Shown here one piece after another: positions 1 to 8,299 of a DNA stretch of 64,000 bases. Each line of letters begins with the position of its first letter. Within the stretch, counting starts at the first letter, position 1. Position numbers and translations under genes: made by a program. The notes beneath the pieces are model-generated. The model was not told where the DNA came from and ran no database searches. It was given only the letters and a program-made list of their open reading frames with translations. Source of the stretch: Phreatobacter sp. (GTDB lineage: Bacteria; Pseudomonadota; Alphaproteobacteria; Rhizobiales; Phreatobacteraceae); contig NZ_JAPZTZ010000004.1 of the NCBI RefSeq assembly GCF_027532945.1, positions 1 to 64,000 on the forward strand, in the 5' to 3' direction.

Positions 1-59
1 GGGGGGGGCTGTTCGTTTCCGCGAAAGCTCCCCCTCTCCCGCCTCGCTGCGCTCGTCGA

Positions 60-80
60 CCTCTCCCCGCCGGGGAGAGG
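60..80. repeat. GC-rich hairpin, dispersed-repeat type
   Basis: A perfect 9-bp stem (CCTCTCCCC / GGGGAGAGG) with a 3-base loop lies 17 bp past the stop of the oxidoreductase gene at 98 on the minus strand. There is no T-run, so it is not a classical intrinsic terminator. Similar CCTCTCC-rich text recurs at 4541-4707, which suggests a dispersed intergenic repeat. The window opens in a run of eight G at 1-8, and I see no gene in 1-97. Confidence 0.5.
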
Positions 81-97
81 TGAGGGCATCGCCCCGC

Positions 98-1114
98 TTA
101 CCCCTCCGTCCGCCAGCCCGCCCGATCCAGAATCTCCGCGATCAGCTGCTGGCTTCTCAAGGCCTCCGCGCCCGACACGACGGGCTCCCGGCACTCCTTG
201 ATGGCGTCGAGGAAGTCGCCGATCAGCGACCGGTGCCAGTCGTGCGGGAAGTCCATGACATTGGCGCCGCCGCCGGTGGCGCCCTCGTGGCGCACCACGA
301 TCTCCTCCCGCCCGTCGAGAAAGGCGACGCGCAGGGTTCCGCCGGCGAGCCAAGCCGTGCCGGCTGTCCCCATGATCTCGATCCGCTCCTCGCCGCCGGG
401 GAAGGCTGCCGTCGTCGCCTGGATGACGCCCGGCGCGCCGTTCTCGAGCCGCACCAGCGCCGCGGCGAAATCCTCTGTCTCCATGCGGTGCACCGGCGTC
501 GTCGTCGCGGTGGCCGCGGTCACCGTCATGTCCCCGACGAGCGACCGGAACAGGTCGAGCGTGTGGATCGCCTGGGTGATGAGCACGCCGCCGCCGTCGC
601 GGGCCATGGTGCAGCGGCCGGGCTGGTCGTAATAGGCCTGAGGCCGCCACCACGGCACGGTGCAGCTCGCCGCGCCGATCCGCCCCAGCGCACCCTCGTC
701 CAGCAACGCCTTCAGCTTCAGCGCCGCCGGCCGGAAGCGATGCTGCAGAGTGACCCCGAGGGTGAGACCCGCCCCGCGCATCTCCGCGACGATGGCCTCG
801 GCACGGTCGAGGCTGATGTCGAGCGGCTTTTCCAGCAGCACGTGCTTGCGGCCGCGCGCCGCCTCCCTGACCAGTTCGAGATGGGAGTTCGGCGGGGTGA
901 GGATCCACACCGCATCGACGTCACTCGCGGCGAGCACGCCCGCGATGTCGGCGGTGATGGGGAAGGGAAAACGCGCGGCGAAGGCCCGGATCCGCTCCTC
1001 GCTGCGGGAGGCTGCGGCCACCACCTCGACGCGGTCCTTCAGGTCGAGAAGGCTCTTGGCATGCGGCTCCACCGCATTGCCGAGGCCAATGATGCCGATG
1101 CGGATGCGCGCCAT
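98..1114 (-). CDS. Gfo/Idh/MocA family oxidoreductase
   Basis: Predicted NAD(P)-dependent cytosolic oxidoreductase of 338 aa, acting on a sugar, inositol or similar polyol; the substrate is unknown. The N-terminal Rossmann fold shows G10-L-G12-N-A, and the family motif EKP is at residues 95-97. The C-terminal half is the usual alpha/beta substrate domain. The frame stays open 65 codons upstream, but homology starts at the ATG whose first base is 1114, and the upstream residues look non-coding. The gene stands alone, with its start facing the DUF3830 gene at 1290. The length is normal for the family. Confidence 0.88.
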   Translation of the reverse strand: MARIRIGIIGLGNAVEPHAKSLLDLKDRVEVVAAASRSEERIRAFAARFPFPITADIAGVLAASDVDAVWILTPPNSHLELVREAARGRKHVLLEKPLDISLDRAEAIVAEMRGAGLTLGVTLQHRFRPAALKLKALLDEGALGRIGAASCTVPWWRPQAYYDQPGRCTMARDGGGVLITQAIHTLDLFRSLVGDMTVTAATATTTPVHRMETEDFAAALVRLENGAPGVIQATTAAFPGGEERIEIMGTAGTAWLAGGTLRVAFLDGREEIVVRHEGATGGGANVMDFPHDWHRSLIGDFLDAIKECREPVVSGAEALRSQQLIAEILDRAGWRTEG

Positions 1115-1289
1115 GGATGCCTGCCCTGGATATCGTGCCCAACGCCTGCCGCCCGTGCCGGCGGCTTGGCGCGAGTGTGGGTGATTTGCCGCCGGGTTGA
1201 AAACACTTTGCTGCCGGCCAGCCTTCCGCTGCGGCGCTTGCTTAAGCCCCGCGCCCCATGCACATATCGCGGGCCTTTCGGAGCCCCTC

Positions 1290-1703
1290 ATGACCAAGCT
1301 GAAGATCACCGCCGGCCCCTACACCTTCGTCGCCAAGCTGGAGACCGAGGCCGCCCCCAAGACCTGCGCCGCTTTCCTGAAGGCCCTGCCCTTCATCTCG
1401 GAAATCATCCACGTGCGCTGGAGCGGCGAGGGCGTGTGGATGCCGCTCGGCGACCTCGATTTCGGCGTCGGCTACGAGAACGCGACGAGCCATCCCGCTC
1501 CCGGCCAGATCATCCTCTATCCCGGCGGCGTCTCGGAGACCGAGATCCTGATGGCCTATGGCCCGGTCTCCTTCGCCTCCAAGGCCGGCCCGCTCGCCGG
1601 CAACCACTTCCTGTCCATCATCGAGGGGATGGAGAACGTCCATCCGCTCGGCCGCATGGTCCTCCTGAAGGGCGCCCAGCCCATCCGCTTCGACCTGATG
1701 TGA
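1290..1703 (+). CDS. DUF3830 family protein (cyclophilin-like)
   Basis: A 137-aa protein with the conserved DUF3830 pattern: APKTCAAF near the N-terminus, HVRWSGEGVW, and a C-terminal GRMVLLKG. The family has a cyclophilin-like barrel and no established biochemical role; it is probably cytosolic because no signal peptide is seen. The ATG at 1290 was chosen because homology begins with MTKLKI; the frame is open further upstream but not protein-like. It lies 8 bp before the racemase-like gene at 1712 and is probably co-transcribed with it. I do not assign a function. Confidence 0.8.
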   Translation: MTKLKITAGPYTFVAKLETEAAPKTCAAFLKALPFISEIIHVRWSGEGVWMPLGDLDFGVGYENATSHPAPGQIILYPGGVSETEILMAYGPVSFASKAGPLAGNHFLSIIEGMENVHPLGRMVLLKGAQPIRFDLM

Positions 1704-1711
1704 GCGTGACG

Positions 1712-2440
1712 ATGGCCGGGGGGAGCATCGCCCGCGGCGGCAAGGCCGTCCACGGCGCCCCCCTCGGCATCCTCATGCTGGAGACCCGGTTCGCCCGCGT
1801 GCCGGGCGACATGGGCAATGCCACGACCTGGCCCTTTCCCGTCCTCTACCGCGTCGTGCGCGGCGCCTCGGCCGAGCGCGTCGTGCTCGACGGGGCGAAG
1901 GGCCTGCTCCCCGATTTCATCGCCGCCGCTCGCGATCTCGTCGATTGCGGCGCCGAGGCTATCACCACGACCTGCGGCTTCCTGAGCCTCTTCCAGCGCG
2001 AGCTGGCGGCGGCCGTCGCCGTGCCGGTTGCGACCTCGGCGCTGATGCAGATCCCCTGGGTGCAGGCGACGCTGCCGCCGGGCCAACGGGTCGGCGTCAT
2101 CACGGTCAGCGCGCCCTCGCTGACACCAGCCCATTTCGCCGCCGTCGGCGCGCCGGCCGACACGCCGGTCGCCGGCGTCGAGGGCGGGCGCGAGCTCTTC
2201 CGCGTGCTGGTGAAGGCGGAGAAGCACGACCTCGACACGGCGCTGGCGGAAGCCGACATCCTGGCCGCCGGCCGCGACCTCCTCGCCCGCCACCCGGAGG
2301 TCGGGGCCATCGTGCTGGAATGCACCAACATGCCGCCCTATGGGAGCGCCCTGCGTGCCGAACTGGGGCTGCCGGTCTTCGACGTCTATTCGCTCATCAC
2401 CTGGCTGCACCAGGGCCTGCGCCCCCGCCGCTTCGGCTGA
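1712..2440 (+). CDS. Aspartate/glutamate racemase family protein
   Basis: A 242-aa protein of the Asp/Glu/hydantoin racemase superfamily. Two candidate catalytic cysteines are visible, C88 in TTTCGFLS and C204 in LECTNMPPY, in the spacing expected for cofactor-independent two-cysteine racemases. Members racemise or isomerise small amino or hydroxy acids; the substrate cannot be read here. The start is the ATG at 1712, just after the DUF3830 stop. The pairing suggests a shared pathway, but no third pathway gene is adjacent. Confidence 0.85.
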   Translation: MAGGSIARGGKAVHGAPLGILMLETRFARVPGDMGNATTWPFPVLYRVVRGASAERVVLDGAKGLLPDFIAAARDLVDCGAEAITTTCGFLSLFQRELAAAVAVPVATSALMQIPWVQATLPPGQRVGVITVSAPSLTPAHFAAVGAPADTPVAGVEGGRELFRVLVKAEKHDLDTALAEADILAAGRDLLARHPEVGAIVLECTNMPPYGSALRAELGLPVFDVYSLITWLHQGLRPRRFG

Positions 2441-2492
2441 GCCTCCCCCAAACGGCCGATCGCGTCCTTCCCGATTGACCGAAGCACGGCGA

Positions 2493-2522
2493 TGTTATTT
2501 GTTTGCGAGCAAGCAAATAACA
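2493..2522. promoter_or_regulatory. 30-bp palindromic operator for the TetR regulator
   Basis: The two 14-bp arms TGTTATTTGTTTGC and GCAAGCAAATAACA are inverted copies with one mismatch, separated by GA. The AT-rich palindrome ends 18 bp before the tetR start in otherwise GC-rich DNA. The size and symmetry suit a TetR-family dimer or dimer pair, so autoregulation of the gene at 2541, and probably of the acyl-CoA dehydrogenase behind it, is the likely role (inference). Confidence 0.75.
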
Positions 2523-2540
2523 TGACGACGGGATGACGGG

Positions 2541-3230
2541 ATGGGCGCGGTGCCGCGCAAGGCGATCGGGGCAGGGGAGGCGGCACAGGCCGCCGCCGAG
2601 CCCGTCGCCATTCGCCGCCGCCGCACCCAGGCCGAGCGCCGGGCCGAGGCCGAGAGCCGCATGCTGTCGGCGGCGGCCGAGATCGTCGCCGAGAAGGGCG
2701 TCGACGGCCTGACTCTGGCCGAGGCGGGTGAACGCGCCGGCTACAGCCGCGGCCTTGCCGGCCACTATTTCCGCTCCAAGGACGAGCTCCTCGCCGCCAT
2801 GGCCGAGGCCATCCACGACGAATTCACCCAGCAGCGCCGCGAGCGGCTGCGCGGCACCACGGGCCTTGCCCGCCTGGTCGCGACGATCGATGCCTCCTTC
2901 GCCCGACCCTCCGTCGGGCTCACCAAGATGCGCGCCTATATCGCCGTGCTCATGGGCGCCGCCCACAAGCCGGCGCTGGCCGAGGCGGTCGCCACCTTCA
3001 ACCGCGATTCCGCCACCGAGTTCGGCCGCCTCATCGCCAGCGCCATCGAGGCCGGCGAGATCCGCCCGGACATCGATGCGCGCACGCAGGCGCTCATCCT
3101 CTCCGCGGCGCTGCGCGGCATCATGGCCCAATGGGTGCTCGATCCCGCGGGTGTCGATCTCGCCGGCATCCGTGCCGAATTCCTGGGGCTGGTCACGCGC
3201 AGCCTCGCCGCTCCCCCCATCCCGACCTGA
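2541..3230 (+). CDS. TetR/AcrR family transcriptional regulator
   Basis: A 229-aa DNA-binding repressor. The helix-turn-helix spans about residues 57-82 ([21 protein letters not shown], with the recognition helix ending in the typical [10 protein letters not shown]), after a basic N-terminal tail at 24-34. The C-terminal ligand domain is alpha-helical and resembles regulators of fatty-acyl metabolism only in general terms. The gene lies 25 bp before the acyl-CoA dehydrogenase and behind a 30-bp palindrome at 2493-2522. It probably represses itself and the acyl-CoA genes; the effector is unknown, possibly an acyl-CoA. Confidence 0.92.
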   Translation: MGAVPRKAIGAGEAAQAAAEPVAIRRRRTQAERRAEAESRMLSAAAEIVAEKGVDGLTLAEAGERAGYSRGLAGHYFRSKDELLAAMAEAIHDEFTQQRRERLRGTTGLARLVATIDASFARPSVGLTKMRAYIAVLMGAAHKPALAEAVATFNRDSATEFGRLIASAIEAGEIRPDIDARTQALILSAALRGIMAQWVLDPAGVDLAGIRAEFLGLVTRSLAAPPIPT

Positions 3231-3255
3231 ACGAGAAAACCCAAGGAGGATCCCC

Positions 3256-4491
3256 ATGGACTTCACCATGTCCGACCGCCAGCGCTACTGGCGTGACCGC
3301 GTCATCGCCTTCATGGACGCCCATGTCTATCCGGCGATCCCCACCTACGACGCCCAAATGGAGGGCTTCGGCGCCAACCGCTGGCAGGTCGTTCCCGTGC
3401 TGGAGGAGCTGAAGGCCAAGGCCAAGGCGGACGGCCTGTGGAACCTCTTCCTGCCGCCCTCGTCCGAGCATGACGACGACGAGTTCCACGGCGCCGGTCT
3501 CACCAACCTCGAATATGCGATGTGCTCGGAGCAGATGGGCCGCGTCGGCTTCGGGTCGGAAGTGTTCAACTGCTCGGCCCCCGACACCGGCAATATGGAG
3601 GTGCTGCACCGCTACGGCTCGCGCTACCAGAAGGAGACCTGGCTGCGTCCGCTCATGGCCGGCAAGATCCGCTCGGCCTTCCTGATGACCGAACCGGCGG
3701 TCGCCTCCTCGGATGCCACCAATATCGAGACCTCCATCCGTCGCGACGGCAACGATTATGTCGTCAACGGCCGCAAGTGGTGGTCGTCCGGCGTCGGCGA
3801 TCCGCGCTGCAAGATCGCCATCGTCATGGGCAAGACCGACACGGGCGCGGCCAAGCACATGCAGCAGTCGCAGATCCTCGTGCCGCTCGACGCGCCGGGC
3901 GTGAAGGTGCTGCGCCACCTGCCGGTCTTCGGCTTCGACGATGCGCCGCATGGCCATTCCGAGGTGCTCTTGGAGAACGTCCGCGTTCCCGCCGAGAACC
4001 TGATCCTCGGCGAGGGCCGCGGCTTCGAGATCGCGCAGGGGCGCCTCGGCCCGGGCCGCATCCATCACTGCATGCGCACCATCGGCGTTGCCGAGGTGGC
4101 GCTGGAGAAGATGATCAAGCGGCTCCAGTCGCGTGTCGCCTTCGGCAAGCGCGTCTCCGACCAGTCGGTGTGGGAGCAGCGCATCGCCGAGGCCCGCATC
4201 GACATCGAGATGACGCGCCTCCTCTGCCTCAAGGCGGCGGACATGATGGACAAGGTCGGCAACAAGGTCGCCAAGCTCGAGATCGCCATGATCAAGGTCG
4301 CGGCGCCCCGCGTCGCCCTCAAGGTCATCGACGACGCGATCCAGGCCCATGGCGGCGGCGGCGTGACCACCGATTTCGGTCTCGCCAAGTCCTATGCCCA
4401 CATCCGCACCCTGCGCCTCGCCGATGGTCCGGACGAGGTCCACAACCGCTCCATCGCGCGGATGGAGATGGGCAAGTACGTCAACCATTGA
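3256..4491 (+). CDS. Acyl-CoA dehydrogenase family protein
   Basis: A 411-aa flavoprotein predicted to introduce the alpha,beta double bond in an acyl-CoA. Family landmarks include the flavin/substrate loop [15 protein letters not shown], the WWSSG segment, the helical C-terminal domain and [14 protein letters not shown], which resembles the ACAD10/11 branch. A strong ribosome site (AAGGAGGA, 3243-3250) precedes the ATG at 3256. With the TetR gene upstream and an SDR downstream it probably forms an acyl-CoA catabolic unit. The chain length and type of substrate are unknown. Confidence 0.92.
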   Translation: MDFTMSDRQRYWRDRVIAFMDAHVYPAIPTYDAQMEGFGANRWQVVPVLEELKAKAKADGLWNLFLPPSSEHDDDEFHGAGLTNLEYAMCSEQMGRVGFGSEVFNCSAPDTGNMEVLHRYGSRYQKETWLRPLMAGKIRSAFLMTEPAVASSDATNIETSIRRDGNDYVVNGRKWWSSGVGDPRCKIAIVMGKTDTGAAKHMQQSQILVPLDAPGVKVLRHLPVFGFDDAPHGHSEVLLENVRVPAENLILGEGRGFEIAQGRLGPGRIHHCMRTIGVAEVALEKMIKRLQSRVAFGKRVSDQSVWEQRIAEARIDIEMTRLLCLKAADMMDKVGNKVAKLEIAMIKVAAPRVALKVIDDAIQAHGGGGVTTDFGLAKSYAHIRTLRLADGPDEVHNRSIARMEMGKYVNH

Positions 4492-4540
4492 GGGTGATGG
4501 GCAGACGGCGGCCGGTCGGTCCGGCTGCCGTTGCCGGCTT

Positions 4541-4707
4541 CATGCCCCACCCGCACCCTCCCCTCGCTGGCGTGAGGAGAGGGGGACTTCGACGGCGCGG
4601 GTCATCTGACAGGTTGGGCTTGGCCCAGCCGTCTCGGTCGCCGCACGACGCCGTGGTCCCCCTCTCCTTGGAGCGGAGCGAAAAGGGGAGGGTAAGGGTG
4701 GGGCCAT
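4541..4707. repeat. Imperfect long inverted repeat in the intergenic gap
   Basis: The left arm at about 4542-4588 (CCCCACCCGCACCCTCCC... GAGGAGAGGGGGAC) and the right arm at about 4656-4707 (GTCCCCCTCTCC... GGGAGGGTAAGGGTGGGG) are imperfect reverse complements. Between them lies a smaller stem, GGTTGGGC / GCCCAGCC, near 4612-4630. The composition resembles the hairpin at 60-80 and looks like a dispersed non-coding repeat of the kind common in Hyphomicrobiales. It separates the acyl-CoA dehydrogenase from the SDR and may cap transcripts. Confidence 0.6.
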
Positions 4708-4738
4708 TCACCCGCAGAGAAACAGGGAAGGACACGCC

Positions 4739-5503
4739 ATGAACCTCTTCGACATGAGCGGCAAGGTCGCCGTCATCACCGGGTCCTCGCGCGGCATCGG
4801 CAGGGCCATTGCCGAGCGCATGGCCGAGCACGGCGCCAAGGTCGTCATCTCCTCCCGCAAGGCCGGGCCCTGCGAGGAGGTGGCGAATGCCATCAACGCG
4901 AAGCACGGCGCCGGCACCGCCATCGTCGTGCCCGCCAACATCTCCTCGAAGGAGGACCTGCAGCGCCTCGTCGACGAGACGCGGGCCCAGTTCGGCCGCA
5001 TCGACGTGCTCGTCTGCAACGCCGCCTCGAACCCCTATTACGGGCCGATGGCCGGCATTTCCGACGATGCCTTCGGCAAGATCCTCACCAACAACATCGT
5101 CGCCAACAACTGGCTCATCTCGATGGTCGTGCCGGAGATGATCGAGCGGAAGGATGGCTCCATCATCATCGTCTCCTCCATCGGGGGCCTGCGTGGCTCG
5201 GAGGTCATCGGCGCCTATTGCATCTCCAAGGCCGCCGACATGCAGCTCGCCCGCAACCTCGCCCACGAGCACGGCCGCCACAACATCCGCGTCAACTGCA
5301 TCGCCCCCGGCCTCATCAAGACCGATTTCGCCAAGGCGCTGTGGGAGGACAAGGAGGCCCGCGAGGCGCGCGAGCGCGAGACGCCGCTCCGCCGCATCGG
5401 CGACCCCGACGAGATCGCGGGTGCTGCCGTCTATCTCGGCTCCAAGGCCTCCACCTACATGACGGGACAGTGCCTGGTCGTGGACGGTGGCGTGACGATC
5501 TGA
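4739..5503 (+). CDS. SDR family NAD(P)-dependent oxidoreductase
   Basis: A 254-aa classical short-chain dehydrogenase/reductase. The cofactor motif TGSSRGIG is at 14-21, NAA at 94-96, and the catalytic residues are S147 (or S146), Y160 and K164 (AYCISK). The C-terminus carries TGQCLVVDGG, typical of FabG-like members. It probably reduces or oxidises a 3-oxoacyl or alcohol intermediate in the same route as the acyl-CoA dehydrogenase 250 bp upstream (inference). It ends 41 bp from the convergent SDR at 5545. Confidence 0.9.
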   Translation: MNLFDMSGKVAVITGSSRGIGRAIAERMAEHGAKVVISSRKAGPCEEVANAINAKHGAGTAIVVPANISSKEDLQRLVDETRAQFGRIDVLVCNAASNPYYGPMAGISDDAFGKILTNNIVANNWLISMVVPEMIERKDGSIIIVSSIGGLRGSEVIGAYCISKAADMQLARNLAHEHGRHNIRVNCIAPGLIKTDFAKALWEDKEAREARERETPLRRIGDPDEIAGAAVYLGSKASTYMTGQCLVVDGGVTI

Positions 5504-5544
5504 TCGAGCCAGATGGGACGAGGCATGGCCTCTTCCCTGTAGGG

Positions 5545-6300
5545 TCAATAGAGCCCCGTGCCGCCGTTGATCTGCACCGTCTCGCCGGTGATGAACGAGG
5601 CCTGGTCCGAGGCGAGGAACAGCACGAGGTTGGCAACGTCCTCAGCCGTGCCCTCGCGCCGGAGCGGCGTTTGCTCCACCACGGACTTGCGACCCTCCGG
5701 CGTGTTGAACTGCACGTGGAAGCGCGTGGCGATGAGCCCCGGCGCAACGCCGTTGACGCGGATTCCGTGGGGCCCGAGCTCCTTCGCGAGCCCCCGCGTA
5801 TAGGTGACGATGGCACCCTTCGACGCCGCATAGTGCAGGGCGCCGGGGCCGCCGCCATTCATCGCGGCCAGCGACGACATGGTGACAATGGCGCCGGACT
5901 TCTTTGCGGTCATGATCGCCGCCGCTGCCCGGCAGGTCAGGTAGGTCGACATCACGTTGAGGTCGAAGGTCCGTTCCCAGAGGTCCAGGGTCGAGTCCGC
6001 CGTGCCGACGCGCTGCAGGATGCCGCCGGCATTGGTGAAGACCACGTCCACCGTGCCGAAGGCGCGGACCGCTGCGGCGAAGGCCGCCGCAACCTCGTCC
6101 TCCCGCGTCATGTCCGCCTTGATGGCGAGGGCCTGGCCTCCGGCTGCCGCGATCTCCTTCTCCAGCGCATTGGCCTCGGCGCCGCTGGAAATATAGGTGA
6201 AGGCGACCTTCGCCCCGGCCTTCGCGAAGCCGCGCGTCGCCGCCTCGCCGATGCCGGATGCGCCGCCGGTGACGAAGGCCACCTTGCCGGTGAAGTCCAT
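5545..6300 (-). CDS. SDR family oxidoreductase, last gene of the TRAP operon
   Basis: A 251-aa classical SDR with TGGASGIG at 11-18, the serine in MSSLAA (142-143), Y157 and K161, and a C-terminal ITGETVQINGG. An AAGGAG ribosome site sits 6 bases before the start. It follows the TRAP permease gene by 37 bp on the same strand, so it probably acts on the imported substrate or its first product. The substrate is unknown. It converges on the SDR at 4739, and the two are distinct sequences rather than a duplication. Confidence 0.9.
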   Translation of the reverse strand: MDFTGKVAFVTGGASGIGEAATRGFAKAGAKVAFTYISSGAEANALEKEIAAAGGQALAIKADMTREDEVAAAFAAAVRAFGTVDVVFTNAGGILQRVGTADSTLDLWERTFDLNVMSTYLTCRAAAAIMTAKKSGAIVTMSSLAAMNGGGPGALHYAASKGAIVTYTRGLAKELGPHGIRVNGVAPGLIATRFHVQFNTPEGRKSVVEQTPLRREGTAEDVANLVLFLASDQASFITGETVQINGGTGLY

Positions 6301-6337
6301 GATGCACTCCTTGCGGGTCGGGGAGGGGCCTCGCCCC

Positions 6338-7657
6338 TCAGTTCAGGAATTCCGGCGAAACGAGGCTCGGCAGGAACAGCGTCACCTTGGGCCAGACGAT
6401 GACCAGCGCCAGCACCATGAGCAGCGGGATCAGCATGATGACCGTGTCCTTGATGGCGTCTCGCATCCGCATCCCCGCTACCGCGCAGGCGATCATCAGG
6501 CAGAGCCCGTAGGGTGGCGTCACCAGCCCGAAGGCCAGCGAGACGATGCCGATCATGGCGAAATGGACGGGGTCCATCTCCACCGCCTTGGCGAGCGGCT
6601 GGAGGATCGGCCCGCAGATGATGATGGCGGGGATGGCGTCGAGGAAACAGCCGACGACAAGGAACACGGCGGCGATGAAGAAGCCGGTGGCGATGAACCC
6701 CATGTTCCATGCCGAAACCCCCGCGAGGATGACCTCGGGGATCTTGTAATAGGCCAAAAGCCAGCCGAAGCAGCTCGCCGTGCCGACGCAGAACAGGATG
6801 ATGCCGGTGAGCTTGCCGGTGTCGAGCAGGGCCGCGTAGAGCCCTTTGGCATTCATCTCCCGGTAGACCACGAAGGACAGGACGCCGGCATAGAGCACGG
6901 CGATGGCGGCGGATTCGGTGGCGGTGAACCAGCCGAAGATCTTGCCGCCGATGATGATGCCGGGCGTCATCAGCGCCAGGAAGGAATGGGCGCAGGCGCA
7001 GACGAAGGCCCGCCAGCTCTCGCGCGGATAGGTCGGATAGCCCCGCCTCACCGCGTAGACGTGGACCGTCGCCATCTGCGCCAGCGCGATGAGGATGCCG
7101 GGGATGATGCCGGCAAGGAACAGCGCACCGATGGATGTGGTGAGGATGCCGCCCCAGACGATCATCAGGATGGACGGCGGGATGATGACGGCAAGCACGG
7201 CCGAGACCGCGGTGATCGCCACCGAGAACGAGTCGTCATAGCCCTCGCGGCGCTGCGCCTCGATGAAGATCTTGGACTGGCTCGCCGCGTCCGCCGTCGA
7301 GGAGCCGGAAATGCCGGCAAAGAACAGCGACAGCACGACGTTGATCTGCGCGAGGCCGCCCGGCCAGTGGCCGACCATGGTGCGCGACAGCTTGAGCAGC
7401 CGGTCGGTGATGCCGCCGATATTCATCAGGTTGGCGGTGAGCAGGAAGAATGGCACCGCCAGCAGGATGAAGGAATTGAAGGCGTTGAAGCTCTCCGACA
7501 TCAACGTGACCGTGTCGAGGCGCGGCTCGATGAGGAGGATCGGCAGGCAGGCGAGGCCGAGCGCGAAGGCGACCGGCACCCGCAGCGCGATCAGCGCGAA
7601 GAACGAGCCGAAAAGGACGAAGGCCGCCTGTCCGGCGGTGAGCACGGATCCGGTCAT
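6338..7657 (-). CDS. TRAP transporter large permease (DctM type)
   Basis: A 439-aa inner-membrane protein with about twelve hydrophobic segments, the ion-coupled channel subunit of a tripartite ATP-independent periplasmic transporter. Family signatures include FAGISGSSTADAASQSKI, IIPPSILMIVWG and the C-terminal VTPPYGLCLMIACAVAG. The start overlaps the small-permease stop by ATGA (7654-7657), showing translational coupling. It works with the DctQ-type protein at 7654 and the binding protein at 8300 to import an organic acid that the sequence does not identify. Confidence 0.95.
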   Translation of the reverse strand: MTGSVLTAGQAAFVLFGSFFALIALRVPVAFALGLACLPILLIEPRLDTVTLMSESFNAFNSFILLAVPFFLLTANLMNIGGITDRLLKLSRTMVGHWPGGLAQINVVLSLFFAGISGSSTADAASQSKIFIEAQRREGYDDSFSVAITAVSAVLAVIIPPSILMIVWGGILTTSIGALFLAGIIPGILIALAQMATVHVYAVRRGYPTYPRESWRAFVCACAHSFLALMTPGIIIGGKIFGWFTATESAAIAVLYAGVLSFVVYREMNAKGLYAALLDTGKLTGIILFCVGTASCFGWLLAYYKIPEVILAGVSAWNMGFIATGFFIAAVFLVVGCFLDAIPAIIICGPILQPLAKAVEMDPVHFAMIGIVSLAFGLVTPPYGLCLMIACAVAGMRMRDAIKDTVIMLIPLLMVLALVIVWPKVTLFLPSLVSPEFLN

Positions 7658-8223
7658 AGGTTGAGCGTCCCCGCGTCGATATCCGCCAGCGACGCCTTCT
7701 GCGGCGGCGCCTTGCGGCCGGCCATGATGAGAATGTCGTCGAGCATCTGCTCGCCGAGGAAGACGATCCAGGTGACGCCCATCAGCGGCCAGGGCAGGTG
7801 GATCAGCCAGAGCGGCAGGTCGGCGAGTTCCGAGGTGCGGAACCAGGCGAACTGCGTGAACTTGATGCCGGCGAAGACGAACACGCAGGCCAGCAACAGG
7901 ATCCCGATGCGGCCGATGAAGCGCGCCGCTGCCTCGCCGCGCGGCGGCAATTCCGGCATGACGTCCACCTCGAAATGGGTGGACTCGCGAACCCCGATCA
8001 TGGCGCCGATCGCGATGGTCCAGATGAACAGGAACCGCGCCATCTCCTCGGTCCAGATATAGCTGGGGATGAGGTCCGTGTGGCGCGAGAAGATCTGCAG
8101 GCTGACCGGGATCAGCAGAATGGCGATCGACACGACCACCAGATGAGACAGGAGCGCCGCATAGGCGGCGGTGAAGCGTCGCCAGAGGCTCGCCGCGGGC
8201 TGCGCGGTGCTGTCGGGGGCCAT
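7654..8223 (-). CDS. TRAP transporter small permease (DctQ type)
   Basis: A 189-aa membrane protein with four predicted helices. It carries the WTEEMARFLFIWTIAIGA segment, which matches the conserved second-helix region of DctQ subunits, and the FEVDVMPELPP loop. It stabilises or couples the large subunit to the binding protein. It is separated from the binding-protein gene by 76 bp that contain a perfect hairpin, and it overlaps the large permease by 4 bp. Confidence 0.92.
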   Translation of the reverse strand: MAPDSTAQPAASLWRRFTAAYAALLSHLVVVSIAILLIPVSLQIFSRHTDLIPSYIWTEEMARFLFIWTIAIGAMIGVRESTHFEVDVMPELPPRGEAAARFIGRIGILLLACVFVFAGIKFTQFAWFRTSELADLPLWLIHLPWPLMGVTWIVFLGEQMLDDILIMAGRKAPPQKASLADIDAGTLNL

Positions 8224-8252
8224 GGTGTGCTTTCGGATGCGATGGGGGTGAG

Positions 8253-8275
8253 GGGCCCGCCAGGGCGGCGGGCCC
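8253..8275. repeat. Intercistronic hairpin after the binding-protein gene
   Basis: A perfect 9-bp stem (GGGCCCGCC / GGCGGGCCC) with a 5-base loop lies 25 bases after the binding-protein stop and before the small-permease start. It has no T-run. Such a structure usually protects the 3' end of the upstream message and gives more binding protein than permease. The same arrangement follows the other four binding-protein genes of this window. Confidence 0.65.
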
Positions 8276-8299
8276 GCTGTCCGCTGTCGGATGCGGCCG

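Noticed and set aside
80-1280. Long plus-strand open frame running opposite the Gfo/Idh/MocA gene and onward into the DUF3830 and racemase genes
   Set aside because: The first 1.2 kb is arginine-rich antisense translation of high-GC DNA. Only the last 242 codons, from 1712, are a real protein.
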